Below, piece after piece: positions 19,501 through 26,206 of a stretch of 35,965 nt of DNA; positions within the stretch are counted from its first letter, which is position 1, and every line of letters starts with the position of its first letter. Source of the DNA: Acidobacteriota bacterium (GTDB taxonomy: Bacteria; Acidobacteriota; UBA890; WLXD01); the NCBI GenBank assembly GCA_029263295.1, contig JAJCXT010000081.1:1-35965 (forward strand), given 5' to 3'. A program made the translations under genes and the position numbers. Under the pieces are notes generated by a model, which saw nothing but the letters and a program-made list of their open reading frames with translations, did not search any database and had not been told where the DNA came from.

Positions 19501-19773
19501 CTGCAACAGGAACTGGGCCGCATGTACGTCGAGGTCAACGAGCAGATGGCCGCGGTAATCGAACGCGAAGAGGGCCTGGAAGAGGACACAGACGAGCGCG
19601 CCGCAGCGCAGCTCTTGCGTGAAGAGTTCTCCGAACTACGCACCCGAATCCTGGTGGTCCGGGGTGGCATCGCGAACTGGGTGGGAGAGCCAACGGCGGA
19701 TCAGCAGTCGACGATCGCGTTCTGTCGTAGCGCGATGACCGAGTTGGCCGCGCGCTGGGAAGCGATGCGGTAG
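16501..19773 (+). CDS. Secreted BNR/VPS10-like beta-propeller protein
   Basis: 1090 aa. ATG 16501 is preferred over GTG 16495 because TGGAG lies five bases before it. A Sec signal peptide covers about residues 1-33 (hydrophobic core LTVLLLAVAAP). The body is a series of BNR/Asp-box repeats of form S-x-DGG-x-T-W, for example KSTDGGQTW, RSRDGGDTW, RSIDGGDNW, RTEDGGVTW, RSTDGGETW and GSIDGGDSW, fitting sortilin-like ten-bladed propellers. Next come a very acidic Asp/Glu linker at about 855-886, a FlgD/Ig-like strand region (VYDAAGNLVRTLD) and a helical tail. Such proteins are abundant in Acidobacteriota and often annotated as glycosyl hydrolases, but no catalytic site is evident here. A periplasmic or extracellular binding role is inferred. 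Confidence 0.85.
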   Translation: MPLPPMTRLMRASCLTVLLLAVAAPQAISAAAEPSAPQERQLESSDLDALSPRSIGPAIMSGRIVDIAVVENDPYIFYAAAATGGVWKTMNNGVTFKPVFEKEATHSVGDIAVHQVETDIVWVGTGERANRQSSGWGDGVYKSTDGGQTWTNKGLPESHHIGRVALHPTDPDLVYVAALGHLWGSNEERGVYRSRDGGDTWERVLYIDADTGAADIAIDPAHPETVFATTYQRRRTAYGFHGGGSGSGLYRSIDGGDNWVELTGVESDGEAEANPDHPWGTLANGLPDGEYGRIGISIYRADPRIVYVSIEQGDKYTASTSYEGERFAGIYRTEDGGVTWEHMSDWNPRPMYASQIHVDPSDDQRIYMQNAFSFSDDGGRTFTVPRQSIHSDDRHLWVNPNESRHLIKASDGALGISYDRGKTWLWASNLPVSQYYRVSVDMREPYRVYGGLQDNGSWVGPSATLRSEGILNEDWRPIGGGDGFLTAVDPSDQNVVYSESQYLGLTRRDLATGQTQSIRPGNPVGYKFGRRNWRLYGTGEEPRILEQEMAPGNWDGPFMLSPHDPTTIYAGTENLYVSKDRGGSWRDLGRMSGEWERSEVQIMGQDPTASVASLDDGVPYFATLTTIVESPLSQGLLFVGTDDGNVQRSTDGGETWTNLSDRFPGLPPRTWVSDIEASPHDAQTVLASFDGHREDDFTNYLYGSIDGGDSWVDITGDMPAKRVIRAVQQDVVNPTLLYAAAEFGFFVSIDAGEHWVELRGDMPTLPFNDFVIHPRDNDLVLGSHARGVWILDSINALRGLSADAIAASATLFDVRAARMTRRSRSTAQVGDTQFRGQNPPNGAIIDYWLRDGFEAAEENDADEDIADEDDAGDESTADATEDDAAEVESPVHLEVYDAAGNLVRTLDAKTDRGLNRVVWNLRYDSLPEAANVEREPDPVRADQSNRRGGFFGNGANGPLVVPGTYTVRLTVEDATHETTVEVSEDQRIQAPTAVRTAWTELQQELGRMYVEVNEQMAAVIEREEGLEEDTDERAAAQLLREEFSELRTRILVVRGGIANWVGEPTADQQSTIAFCRSAMTELAARWEAMR

Positions 19774-19812
19774 CTCCTGGTTCGAGAGGGGGCGCCGCAC
19801 ACACAGTGCATC

Positions 19813-19840
19813 CGTCCTCCCCGCGCTTTCTCCCTGCTAC
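19813..19840 (-). repeat. Third copy of the GCGCGGGGAGGACG repeat
   Basis: On the minus strand, 19828-19813 reads AAGCGCGGGGAGGACG, identical to the core of both arms at 16361-16469. The neighbouring GTAGCAGG also matches the left arm, with four extra bases between. It lies in the 76-base gap between the convergent BNR and rmlA genes. Confidence 0.75.
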
Positions 19841-19849
19841 TAGCCCCGG

Positions 19850-20722
19850 CTAAAAGATCGGGTCATCAATCACAGACCGCAGATACCGCCCGTACTCCGA
19901 ACTACCCATCCCGTCGGCCAACGCTGTCAGCTGCCCGGCATCGATGTAGCCCATGCGGTACGCGATCTCCTCCGGACAGCAGATCTTCAACCCCTGCCGT
20001 GCCTCCACCGCTCGCACGTAGACCGACGCGTCCATGAGGGCGTCGAACTTGCCCGTGTCCAGCCAGGCGAAGCCGCGACCGAGAACCTCCACGTTCAGGT
20101 CGCCGCTGTCCAGATAGGCGATGTTCACATCCGTGATCTCGATCTCGCCGCGCGCCGAAGGAGTCAGGCCGGCGGCGATGTCGAGCACGCGGTTGTCGTA
20201 GAAGTAGAGGCCCGTCACCGCGTAGCGGGACTTCGGTTGCGCCGGCTTCTCCTCGAGACTCACGGCTACACCGTCGTCGAACTCCACCACGCCGTAACGC
20301 TCCGGGTCGTGCACCGGGTAGGCGAAGACCGTGGCGCCCGTCTCGCGTTCCGCCGCACGCCGCAGCATCGAGCTGAAGTCGGCACCGTAGAAGATGTTGT
20401 CACCGAGGATCAGAGCGCAGTGGTCGTCGCCCACAAACTCACGTCCGATCACGAACGCCTGGGCGAGGCCGCCGGGATCCGGTTGCACCGCGTAGCTGAT
20501 CTCCACGCCCCACTGGCTGCCATCGCCGAGCAGTGTCTCGAACAGTGGTGTGTGCTCCGGCGTCGAGATCAACAGGATCTCGCGGATCCCTGCCAGCAGC
20601 AGGGTCGAGAGCGGGTAGTAGACCATCGGCTTGTCGTAGACAGGCAAGAGCTGCTTCGACAGAACGTTGGTTAGCGGGGCGAGGCGTGTGCCGGCGCCGC
20701 CGGCGAGGATGATTCCCTTCAT
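19850..20722 (-). CDS. rmlA: Glucose-1-phosphate thymidylyltransferase
   Basis: 290 aa from ATG 20722 ([18 protein letters not shown]). An in-frame upstream start was rejected because it would extend through the -10 box. The nucleotide-binding signature GGAGTRL is at residues 8-14, DKPM at 30-33, and '[11 protein letters not shown]' is also family-typical; length is normal for RmlA. It makes dTDP-glucose from glucose-1-phosphate and dTTP, the entry step to dTDP-rhamnose and other deoxysugars. It is transcribed away from rmlB, which performs the next step. rmlC and rmlD are not in this window, so the final sugar depends on genes elsewhere. Confidence 0.95.
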   Translation of the reverse strand: MKGIILAGGAGTRLAPLTNVLSKQLLPVYDKPMVYYPLSTLLLAGIREILLISTPEHTPLFETLLGDGSQWGVEISYAVQPDPGGLAQAFVIGREFVGDDHCALILGDNIFYGADFSSMLRRAAERETGATVFAYPVHDPERYGVVEFDDGVAVSLEEKPAQPKSRYAVTGLYFYDNRVLDIAAGLTPSARGEIEITDVNIAYLDSGDLNVEVLGRGFAWLDTGKFDALMDASVYVRAVEARQGLKICCPEEIAYRMGYIDAGQLTALADGMGSSEYGRYLRSVIDDPIF

Positions 20723-20728
20723 GGCGCG

Positions 20729-20734
20729 ATTATA
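20729..20734 (-). promoter_or_regulatory. rmlA -10 box, possible leaderless promoter
   Basis: A perfect TATAAT on the minus strand ends six bases before the rmlA ATG, so transcription would start at or within a base or two of the start codon. No Shine-Dalgarno precedes the ATG, which fits a leaderless mRNA. The -35 region is weak. Confidence 0.55.
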
Positions 20735-20786
20735 GCTATGCCGCCGCGATCGGGCGGCGCCCCTGGCAGAGATTGCTGCAGCAGAC

Positions 20787-20837
20787 AAAGAAACGCCCCG
20801 ACCGATCGGAGGCGCGGAAGTGATCGGCCGGGGCGTA
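20787..20837 (-). terminator. Intrinsic terminator-like hairpin upstream of rmlA
   Basis: Arms 20794-20808 and 20823-20837 pair over 15 bp (one G-U on the minus-strand RNA) around a 14-base loop. On the minus strand the stem is followed by TTTCTTTG, a U-rich tail; the plus-strand side has no T-run. It therefore ends a transcript coming from the right, yet no minus-strand gene lies there. It ends about 65 bases before the rmlA start. Confidence 0.6.
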
Positions 20838-21187
20838 TGCAGGGGCGACTCGTGTCCTGACTACCCCTGAGTGGAAGCGATCAGGAAAGAGCTTCTCTGC
20901 TGTCCGGGCATCGAAGCACACTGTCGCGGGCCATTTGAAGTCAGCGGGGTGCAGAGACCGAGATCATCCGGCCCAGGCCCCACCGTTTGCGGCCGCCGAG
21001 TGCCAGCGGTGGCCTAGCGGGTTCGCTGCATCGCCCGCGCGGCCAGGAACGGCCTGTCGCGGCAGGTGGTGCGAAGGTCTCTCGCGCACGCTGGCGGGTG
21101 TGTTGCTGGTACGATTCAGCACTTCTGGACGACGTCCCGCGCCGCACGAAGTGGCGCTCAGGGAGGCGTCCTGCCGAACGGTGTCCG

Positions 21188-22285
21188 ATGGCTGCACGAC
21201 GGCTCTTGATTACTGGCGGCGCCGGCTTCATCGGTGCGAACTTTACGCACCACTGGTGCGCCCGGCACCCGGACGATCGGGTCGTCGTTCTCGACTCGTT
21301 GACCTACGCGGGCAACCGCGCCAGCCTCGAAGCGCTCGAAGCCGATGACCGCTATCGCTTCGTGCAGGCGGACATCGTAGATACCGACGCGGTGCGCGCG
21401 CTGCTGCGCGAGGAAGACCTCGACACGGTCGTGCATTTCGCCGCCGAGTCGCACGTCGATCGCTCGATTCACGGTCCCGCTGAATTCGTTCGTACCAACG
21501 TGGTGGGTACCTGGTCGATGCTGGATGCGTGCCGTCTCGAGTGGCCGACCGAGTCCGAGCGGCGCTACCACTTTCACCATGTTTCGACCGACGAGGTCTA
21601 CGGCTCGCTCGCGCCCGATGACCCGGCGTTCCGCGAGGACAGGCAGTACGAGCCGAACTCGCCCTACGCGGCCAGCAAGGCGGGCTCCGACCATCTGGTG
21701 CGGGCCTATCACCACACCTACGGGATGTCGGTGACGACGAGCAACTGCTCGAACAACTACGGGCCCTACCAGTTCCCCGAGAAGCTGATCCCGTTGATGA
21801 TCGTCAATCTTCTGACCGGCAAGGACCTGCCCGTCTACGGCGACGGTCGCAACGTCCGCGACTGGCTACACGTGCAGGATCACTGCGCCGGTATCGAGGC
21901 GGTGATCGAGCGCGGCCGTGTTGATCAGACCTACAACATCGGCGGCGACAACGAGTGGACGAACATCGATCTCGTCCATCAACTCTGCGCTCTGATGGAC
22001 GAGGCGTTCGCGGCCGACAGCGATCTGGCGGCGCGGTTCGCCGATGCGCTGCCCGCGCGTGGTCAGCAGTCCGCTGAGAGCATCAAGTTCGTCAAGGATC
22101 GGCTCGGCCACGATCGCCGCTATGCGATCGACGGCAACAAGATCGCCGACGAACTCGGGTTTAAGGCGAGCATCGGCTTCGCCGAGGGACTGCGTTCGAC
22201 CCTCGCCTGGTATCTGGACAATGAGTCCTGGTGGCGCGCCGTGATGGACGGCAGCTATCGCGACTGGGTGGCCAAGCAGTACTGA
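21188..22285 (+). CDS. rmlB: dTDP-glucose 4,6-dehydratase
   Basis: 365 aa from ATG 21188 (MAARRLLITGGAGFIG). Extended SDR enzyme with the NAD loop GGAGFIG at residues 10-16, the HHVSTDEVYG motif typical of RmlB, and the catalytic Y160-x3-K164 in SPYAASK. It converts dTDP-glucose to dTDP-4-keto-6-deoxyglucose in the cytoplasm. Its TGA shares one base with the ATG of the glpD-like gene, so it heads a tightly packed plus-strand operon. Symbol chosen from the dTDP-specific motifs and the divergent rmlA. Confidence 0.95.
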   Translation: MAARRLLITGGAGFIGANFTHHWCARHPDDRVVVLDSLTYAGNRASLEALEADDRYRFVQADIVDTDAVRALLREEDLDTVVHFAAESHVDRSIHGPAEFVRTNVVGTWSMLDACRLEWPTESERRYHFHHVSTDEVYGSLAPDDPAFREDRQYEPNSPYAASKAGSDHLVRAYHHTYGMSVTTSNCSNNYGPYQFPEKLIPLMIVNLLTGKDLPVYGDGRNVRDWLHVQDHCAGIEAVIERGRVDQTYNIGGDNEWTNIDLVHQLCALMDEAFAADSDLAARFADALPARGQQSAESIKFVKDRLGHDRRYAIDGNKIADELGFKASIGFAEGLRSTLAWYLDNESWWRAVMDGSYRDWVAKQY

Positions 22286-23931
22286 TGGGAATGAAGCGTC
22301 GTCCAGAAGCCCTCGAGGCGGCTGAGCACGATCTGCTGATCATCGGCGGCGGGATCACCGGTGCGTGCCTGGCGTTCGACGCGGCGACCCGCGGCATGAA
22401 GGTCGCGCTGATCGAACGCGATGATTTCGGCGGCGCGACCTCGGCGTCCTCGTCGAAGTTGCTGCACGGCGGCATTCGCTACCTGCAGCAGCTGCGCTTC
22501 GGCAAGGCGCGCGAGTCGGCGCGCGAACGGCTGTTCTTCCAGAACCTGGCGCCGCACCTCACTTACTATCTGCCCTTCGTCGTGCCTACCTTCCGCGGAC
22601 TGGCCAGGGGCAAGCCGGTACTGACGGCCGGCATGGTGCTGTACGAGACCCTGTGCATCGGGCAAACCGACCTGCTACTGGATCGCGCGCAGGGGGTGCC
22701 GCCGGGACGGGGGCTCAGCGTCGAAGATGTGACGGCGATGATCCCGGGCATCAGCGGCGACGGCCTCACCGGCGGCCGCCTGTTCCACGAGAGCCACATG
22801 GTCAACTCCGAGCGCATGACCCTGGCCTTTGTCGAGGGCGCCGCGGTGAATGGCGCCGATGTCGCCAACTATGTGCGCGCCGACGACTTCCTGCGCCAGG
22901 GCGAGCGGGTGGTCGGCGTGAAGGCGACGGACACCGAGAGCGGCCAGGGTCTCATCATCCGCGCCCGGGTGGTGGTGAACGCGGCCGGGCCCTGGATCCG
23001 CACGCTCAACGAGCAGCTCGGGCTGGGTTCGGTCGGCCGCGTAGTGACGGGCTTCTCGCGCGGCGCCCACATGGTCACCAAGCCGCTGACCGATGGCTAT
23101 GCGGTGGCCTTGCCCACGAAGCGTCGGGCCGAGTCGGTGCTCGACCGGGGCGGCCGGCATGTCTTCATCATTCCCTGGCGCGGGCACTCGCTGATCGGCA
23201 CCAGCTATAGGCCGCATGAGGGGCCGCTCGAGAACATGTCGCCCACGCCCGACGAGATCGGCGACCTGATTGGTGACATCAACGCCGCGCTCGGCGACGA
23301 CACGCTGACTCCCGCCGATGTGCGCTACGCGTTCGCCGGCTTGTATCCGCTGACGGCCGAGGAGATCGATTCGCGGGTGTATCAGGGCAGCGCCGATTAT
23401 CAGGTGCTCGACCACGGAGCGGACGACGGCATCCCCGGTCTGTTCACGGTGTTTGGCGCGAAGTTCACAACGGCACGACTCCTGGCCGAACGCGCGATCG
23501 ATCGCATCGCGCCCAAGCTGGAGGGCGAATGGCGGGATTGCCAGACCCGCGGCGTGGCGTTGCCCTCGGCGCCGAGCGCGGGTGACCGGATCGAGGCGGG
23601 AGTGGTGTCTGAGCCGATGGCCGGCGATCTGCTCGTCAACTACGGCAGCCACGCGGCGGCGGTCGCCTCGCTGGCCAGCGAGGACACGGCGTTGACCGCG
23701 GAGCTCGGCGCGAACCGCGGCGCCTGGGGCGTCGACGCCGTCTGGGCGGTACGCGAGGAGATGGCGCAGCACCTTGAAGACGTGGTCTTCAGGCGCACAG
23801 GTCTGGGCACTCTCGGCAATCCAGGTGAGGAGGTGCTTCGGGCCGTGGCGGAACTCATGGCCGCCGACCTGGGTTGGGACGCCGCGAAGGTGGCTTCCGA
23901 AGTAAAGGCCACGCTGGAGCGCTTCCCGTGA
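22285..23931 (+). CDS. glpD: FAD-dependent glycerol-3-phosphate dehydrogenase
   Basis: 548 aa from ATG 22285, which overlaps the rmlB stop (TGATG); a second ATG two codons later is also possible. The FAD loop GGGITGA lies at residues 21-27, followed by RDDFGGATSASSSKLLHGG and IRYLQQ, close to the GlpD pattern RSSKLIHGGLRYLEQ. The C-terminal cap (about 490-548) has the usual 'REEMAQHLEDVVFRRTGLG'. GlpD oxidises glycerol-3-phosphate to dihydroxyacetone phosphate at the membrane and passes electrons to quinone. Its place inside a sugar-nucleotide and glycosyltransferase operon, overlapping both neighbours, is unusual: it may supply or turn over glycerol phosphate for the glycan, or simply be co-regulated. 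Confidence 0.88.
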   Translation: MGMKRRPEALEAAEHDLLIIGGGITGACLAFDAATRGMKVALIERDDFGGATSASSSKLLHGGIRYLQQLRFGKARESARERLFFQNLAPHLTYYLPFVVPTFRGLARGKPVLTAGMVLYETLCIGQTDLLLDRAQGVPPGRGLSVEDVTAMIPGISGDGLTGGRLFHESHMVNSERMTLAFVEGAAVNGADVANYVRADDFLRQGERVVGVKATDTESGQGLIIRARVVVNAAGPWIRTLNEQLGLGSVGRVVTGFSRGAHMVTKPLTDGYAVALPTKRRAESVLDRGGRHVFIIPWRGHSLIGTSYRPHEGPLENMSPTPDEIGDLIGDINAALGDDTLTPADVRYAFAGLYPLTAEEIDSRVYQGSADYQVLDHGADDGIPGLFTVFGAKFTTARLLAERAIDRIAPKLEGEWRDCQTRGVALPSAPSAGDRIEAGVVSEPMAGDLLVNYGSHAAAVASLASEDTALTAELGANRGAWGVDAVWAVREEMAQHLEDVVFRRTGLGTLGNPGEEVLRAVAELMAADLGWDAAKVASEVKATLERFP

Positions 23932-25127
23932 AGGTCCTGCACATCGGCCCCACGCCATTCTTCTCCGACCGTGGCTGCCACATCCGCATTCGCGGTCTGG
24001 TTCGCGGGTTGCAGCGGCACGACGTCGAGTGCTGGCTGTGTACCTATGGGCTCGGCCACGAAGTGTCCGACGTCGAGACCGAGCGCATCGCGAGCATCCC
24101 TGGCTATCGGCGTATCGATGCCGGACCGTCGGTCTTCAAGTACGTTGCGGATCTGCTCCTGCTGGCGAAGGTCTGCGGTTCCATCCTGCGCCGTAATCCC
24201 GACGTGCTGCACGGGCACCTGCACGAGGGTGCGCTCATCGGCCATGCCGCCCGAACGCTGCTGTTCTGGAAGCGGTTGCCGCTCGTGTTCGATATGCAGG
24301 GGAGCCTCACGGGCGAACTCGAGCAATACGGCTACTTCCGCTGGTTCCCGCCGGCGCGCTGGTTGTTTCACGCGGCCGAATGGCTCATCAATCGACTGCC
24401 CGATCGGATCGCGGCGTCATCAGCCAGCAGCCTCGAGATCGCCCGTGATCGATTCGGCGTCGCGCCGCGGAACCTGCGCCTGGTAGCCGACGGTACCGAC
24501 GTGCACGCGGTGGGCGAGGAACGCGCGGCCGAACTGCGTTCCGACCTGGGCATGCCCTGCGACAAGTTGATCGTTATCTACACCGGCTCACTCAAACGCG
24601 TGAAGGGCCTCGAGGAGCTGCACGCGACCATCGCCGGCTGCGTGGAGCGGCACCTCCCGGTCCACTTCCTGATCGTCGGCTACCCGGTGCAGGAAACGAA
24701 GCGACACCTGGCCGATGCCGGTCTGGACCCGTACTGCGCGCTTGCCGGCCGCGTGCCCTTCGACGAGATCAGCGAGTATCTGTCGCTGGCCGACGTGGCG
24801 ATCGAACCGAAGCCTCCGGGCACCGGCGAGGCCTCTGGCAAGCTGCTCAACTACATGGCCGCGGGCCTTCCGGTGGCCTGTTTCGATACGCCCAATAACC
24901 GAGCGATGCTCGGCGATAGTGGCTGCTATGCTTCGGCCGTTGGTGTGGAAGGGGCTGGCGCAGTCGCTGACGGGTTGATCGATGAGATCGCCAAGCTGGC
25001 CGCAAATCCGGAGCGCGCGCGAGCGTTAGGTCAGCAGGCGCGGGCGCGAGTAAGCGCCGAGTATTCCTGGGACGCATCCGCTGCCACGCTCCTCGATCTC
25101 TATCACGACTGTATGGGCGAATTGTGA
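23928..25127 (+). CDS. Glycosyltransferase family 4 protein
   Basis: 399 aa from GTG 23928, overlapping the glpD stop by four bases (GTGA). GT-B fold: the N-terminal domain begins KVLHIGPTPFFSDRGCHIR, a glycine-rich acceptor loop, and the C-terminal domain has IYTGSLKRVKGLEELH and, near the end, PKPPGTGEASGKLLNYMAAG followed by LPVACFDTPNN, the donor-binding region of GT4 enzymes. A retaining transfer of a sugar from a nucleotide donor to a lipid-linked or glycan acceptor at the inner membrane is expected. Donor and acceptor cannot be deduced; a dTDP-sugar from the neighbouring genes is one possibility. Confidence 0.88.
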   Translation: MKVLHIGPTPFFSDRGCHIRIRGLVRGLQRHDVECWLCTYGLGHEVSDVETERIASIPGYRRIDAGPSVFKYVADLLLLAKVCGSILRRNPDVLHGHLHEGALIGHAARTLLFWKRLPLVFDMQGSLTGELEQYGYFRWFPPARWLFHAAEWLINRLPDRIAASSASSLEIARDRFGVAPRNLRLVADGTDVHAVGEERAAELRSDLGMPCDKLIVIYTGSLKRVKGLEELHATIAGCVERHLPVHFLIVGYPVQETKRHLADAGLDPYCALAGRVPFDEISEYLSLADVAIEPKPPGTGEASGKLLNYMAAGLPVACFDTPNNRAMLGDSGCYASAVGVEGAGAVADGLIDEIAKLAANPERARALGQQARARVSAEYSWDASAATLLDLYHDCMGEL

Positions 25128-25218
25128 AGGACTGGCTGTGAAGGCAGACCCTGCTTCGCGGCCCTCGTCGAAATGACGTGGGAATGACTAGGCATATGTG
25201 GTTCTCGAAGGACTGGCG

Positions 25219-26202
25219 ATGAGAGTTCTGGTTACAGGCGGGACCGGCTTCACGGGGAAGGCGCTCGTGCGACGTCTGCTCGACGACGGCCACCAGGTGG
25301 TGGCGCTCGACTACAAGGAAGGCGTCAAGACCCAGGAACTCCGCGACTGGGGCGCCGAGGTCGTGATCGGCTCGGTAACTGACGCCGAGGTGGTGGAGAG
25401 CTGCATGGAAGGCGTGAGTGTCGTGCACCACCTGGCGGCCGCGTTCCGTGAACTCGATGTCCCCAACACCTACTACGACGAGGTGAACGTCGGCGGTACG
25501 CGCACCGTGCTCGAGGCCGCCAAGCGACACGGGGTGACCAAGTTCGTCTACTGCAGCACGTGTGGAGTACACGGCAACGTCGAGAATCCGCCGGGCGACG
25601 AGAACGCGCCGATCAACGCCGCCGACTACTACCAGCAGACCAAGTACCAGGCCGAGCCGGTCGTTCTGCAGTACCACGCCGAGGGGCTGCCGTGCGTGAT
25701 CCTGCGACCGGCCGCCATCTATGGCCCCGGGGATCCCGAGCGCTTCCACATGATCTTCAAGCGCGTGGCAGGAGGCTCGTTCCCGATGTTCGGTGGCGGC
25801 CAGACCTTCTACCACCCGCTCTACGTGGACAGCCTCGTCGATGCGTTCATCAATGCCCAGGAGCCCGGGCGCGGCGACGGCAAGGCGTACCTCATCGCCG
25901 ACGCCGAGTACGTCACCATCGAGGAGCTCGTGCGAGCAGTCGGCCGCGCTCTCGATGTCGACGTGAAGATCCGGCACCTGCCCATCATCCCGCTGATCAT
26001 CGCCGGCCACGTGTGCGAGAAGGTCTGCAAGCCGTTCGGCATCAGCCCGCCGATCTTCCCGCGCCGCGTCGACTGGTTCCGGCAGAACCGCGCCTTCGAT
26101 ATCTCGGCGGCCCGCCGCGACCTGGGCTACGATCCGCGGGTCGACCTCGACGAAGGCCTGAGCCGCACCGCCGAGTGGTACAAGGCCGAGGGCTACCTCT
26201 AG
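25219..26202 (+). CDS. NAD-dependent epimerase/dehydratase (extended SDR)
   Basis: 327 aa from ATG 25219 (MRVLVTGGTGFTGKALVRRLL). The cofactor loop GGTGFTG spans residues 7-13, and the catalytic Tyr-x3-Lys is in DYYQQTKYQ. The substrate region, with 'HMIFKRVAGGSFPMFGGGQTF', resembles the 3-beta-HSD/NDP-sugar epimerase group. It probably interconverts or reduces a nucleotide sugar or lipid-linked sugar. The 91-base gap to the glycosyltransferase gene contains an 11-base direct repeat (GAAGGACTGGC) and is the widest break in the rmlB-to-acyltransferase run. The next gene follows four bases after its stop. Confidence 0.87.
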   Translation: MRVLVTGGTGFTGKALVRRLLDDGHQVVALDYKEGVKTQELRDWGAEVVIGSVTDAEVVESCMEGVSVVHHLAAAFRELDVPNTYYDEVNVGGTRTVLEAAKRHGVTKFVYCSTCGVHGNVENPPGDENAPINAADYYQQTKYQAEPVVLQYHAEGLPCVILRPAAIYGPGDPERFHMIFKRVAGGSFPMFGGGQTFYHPLYVDSLVDAFINAQEPGRGDGKAYLIADAEYVTIEELVRAVGRALDVDVKIRHLPIIPLIIAGHVCEKVCKPFGISPPIFPRRVDWFRQNRAFDISAARRDLGYDPRVDLDEGLSRTAEWYKAEGYL

Positions 26203-26206
26203 CTTC

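Larger units (their letters stand above)
20723..21187. other. Divergent intergenic region between rmlA and rmlB
   Basis: 465 bases with no supported protein gene. It contains the rmlA -10 box (20729-20734) and a terminator-like hairpin pointing the same way as rmlA (20787-20837). About 350 further bases lie on the rmlB side, where only weak promoter candidates are visible. A small minus-strand RNA ending at the hairpin is possible. Confidence 0.5.

Noticed and set aside
20736..20921. Small minus-strand reading frame upstream of rmlA
   Set aside because: It runs through the terminator hairpin and into the rmlA promoter and has no ribosome binding site.
22675..23958. 427-codon minus-strand open frame opposite glpD
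   Set aside because: Antisense shadow; GlpD motifs on the other strand are unambiguous.
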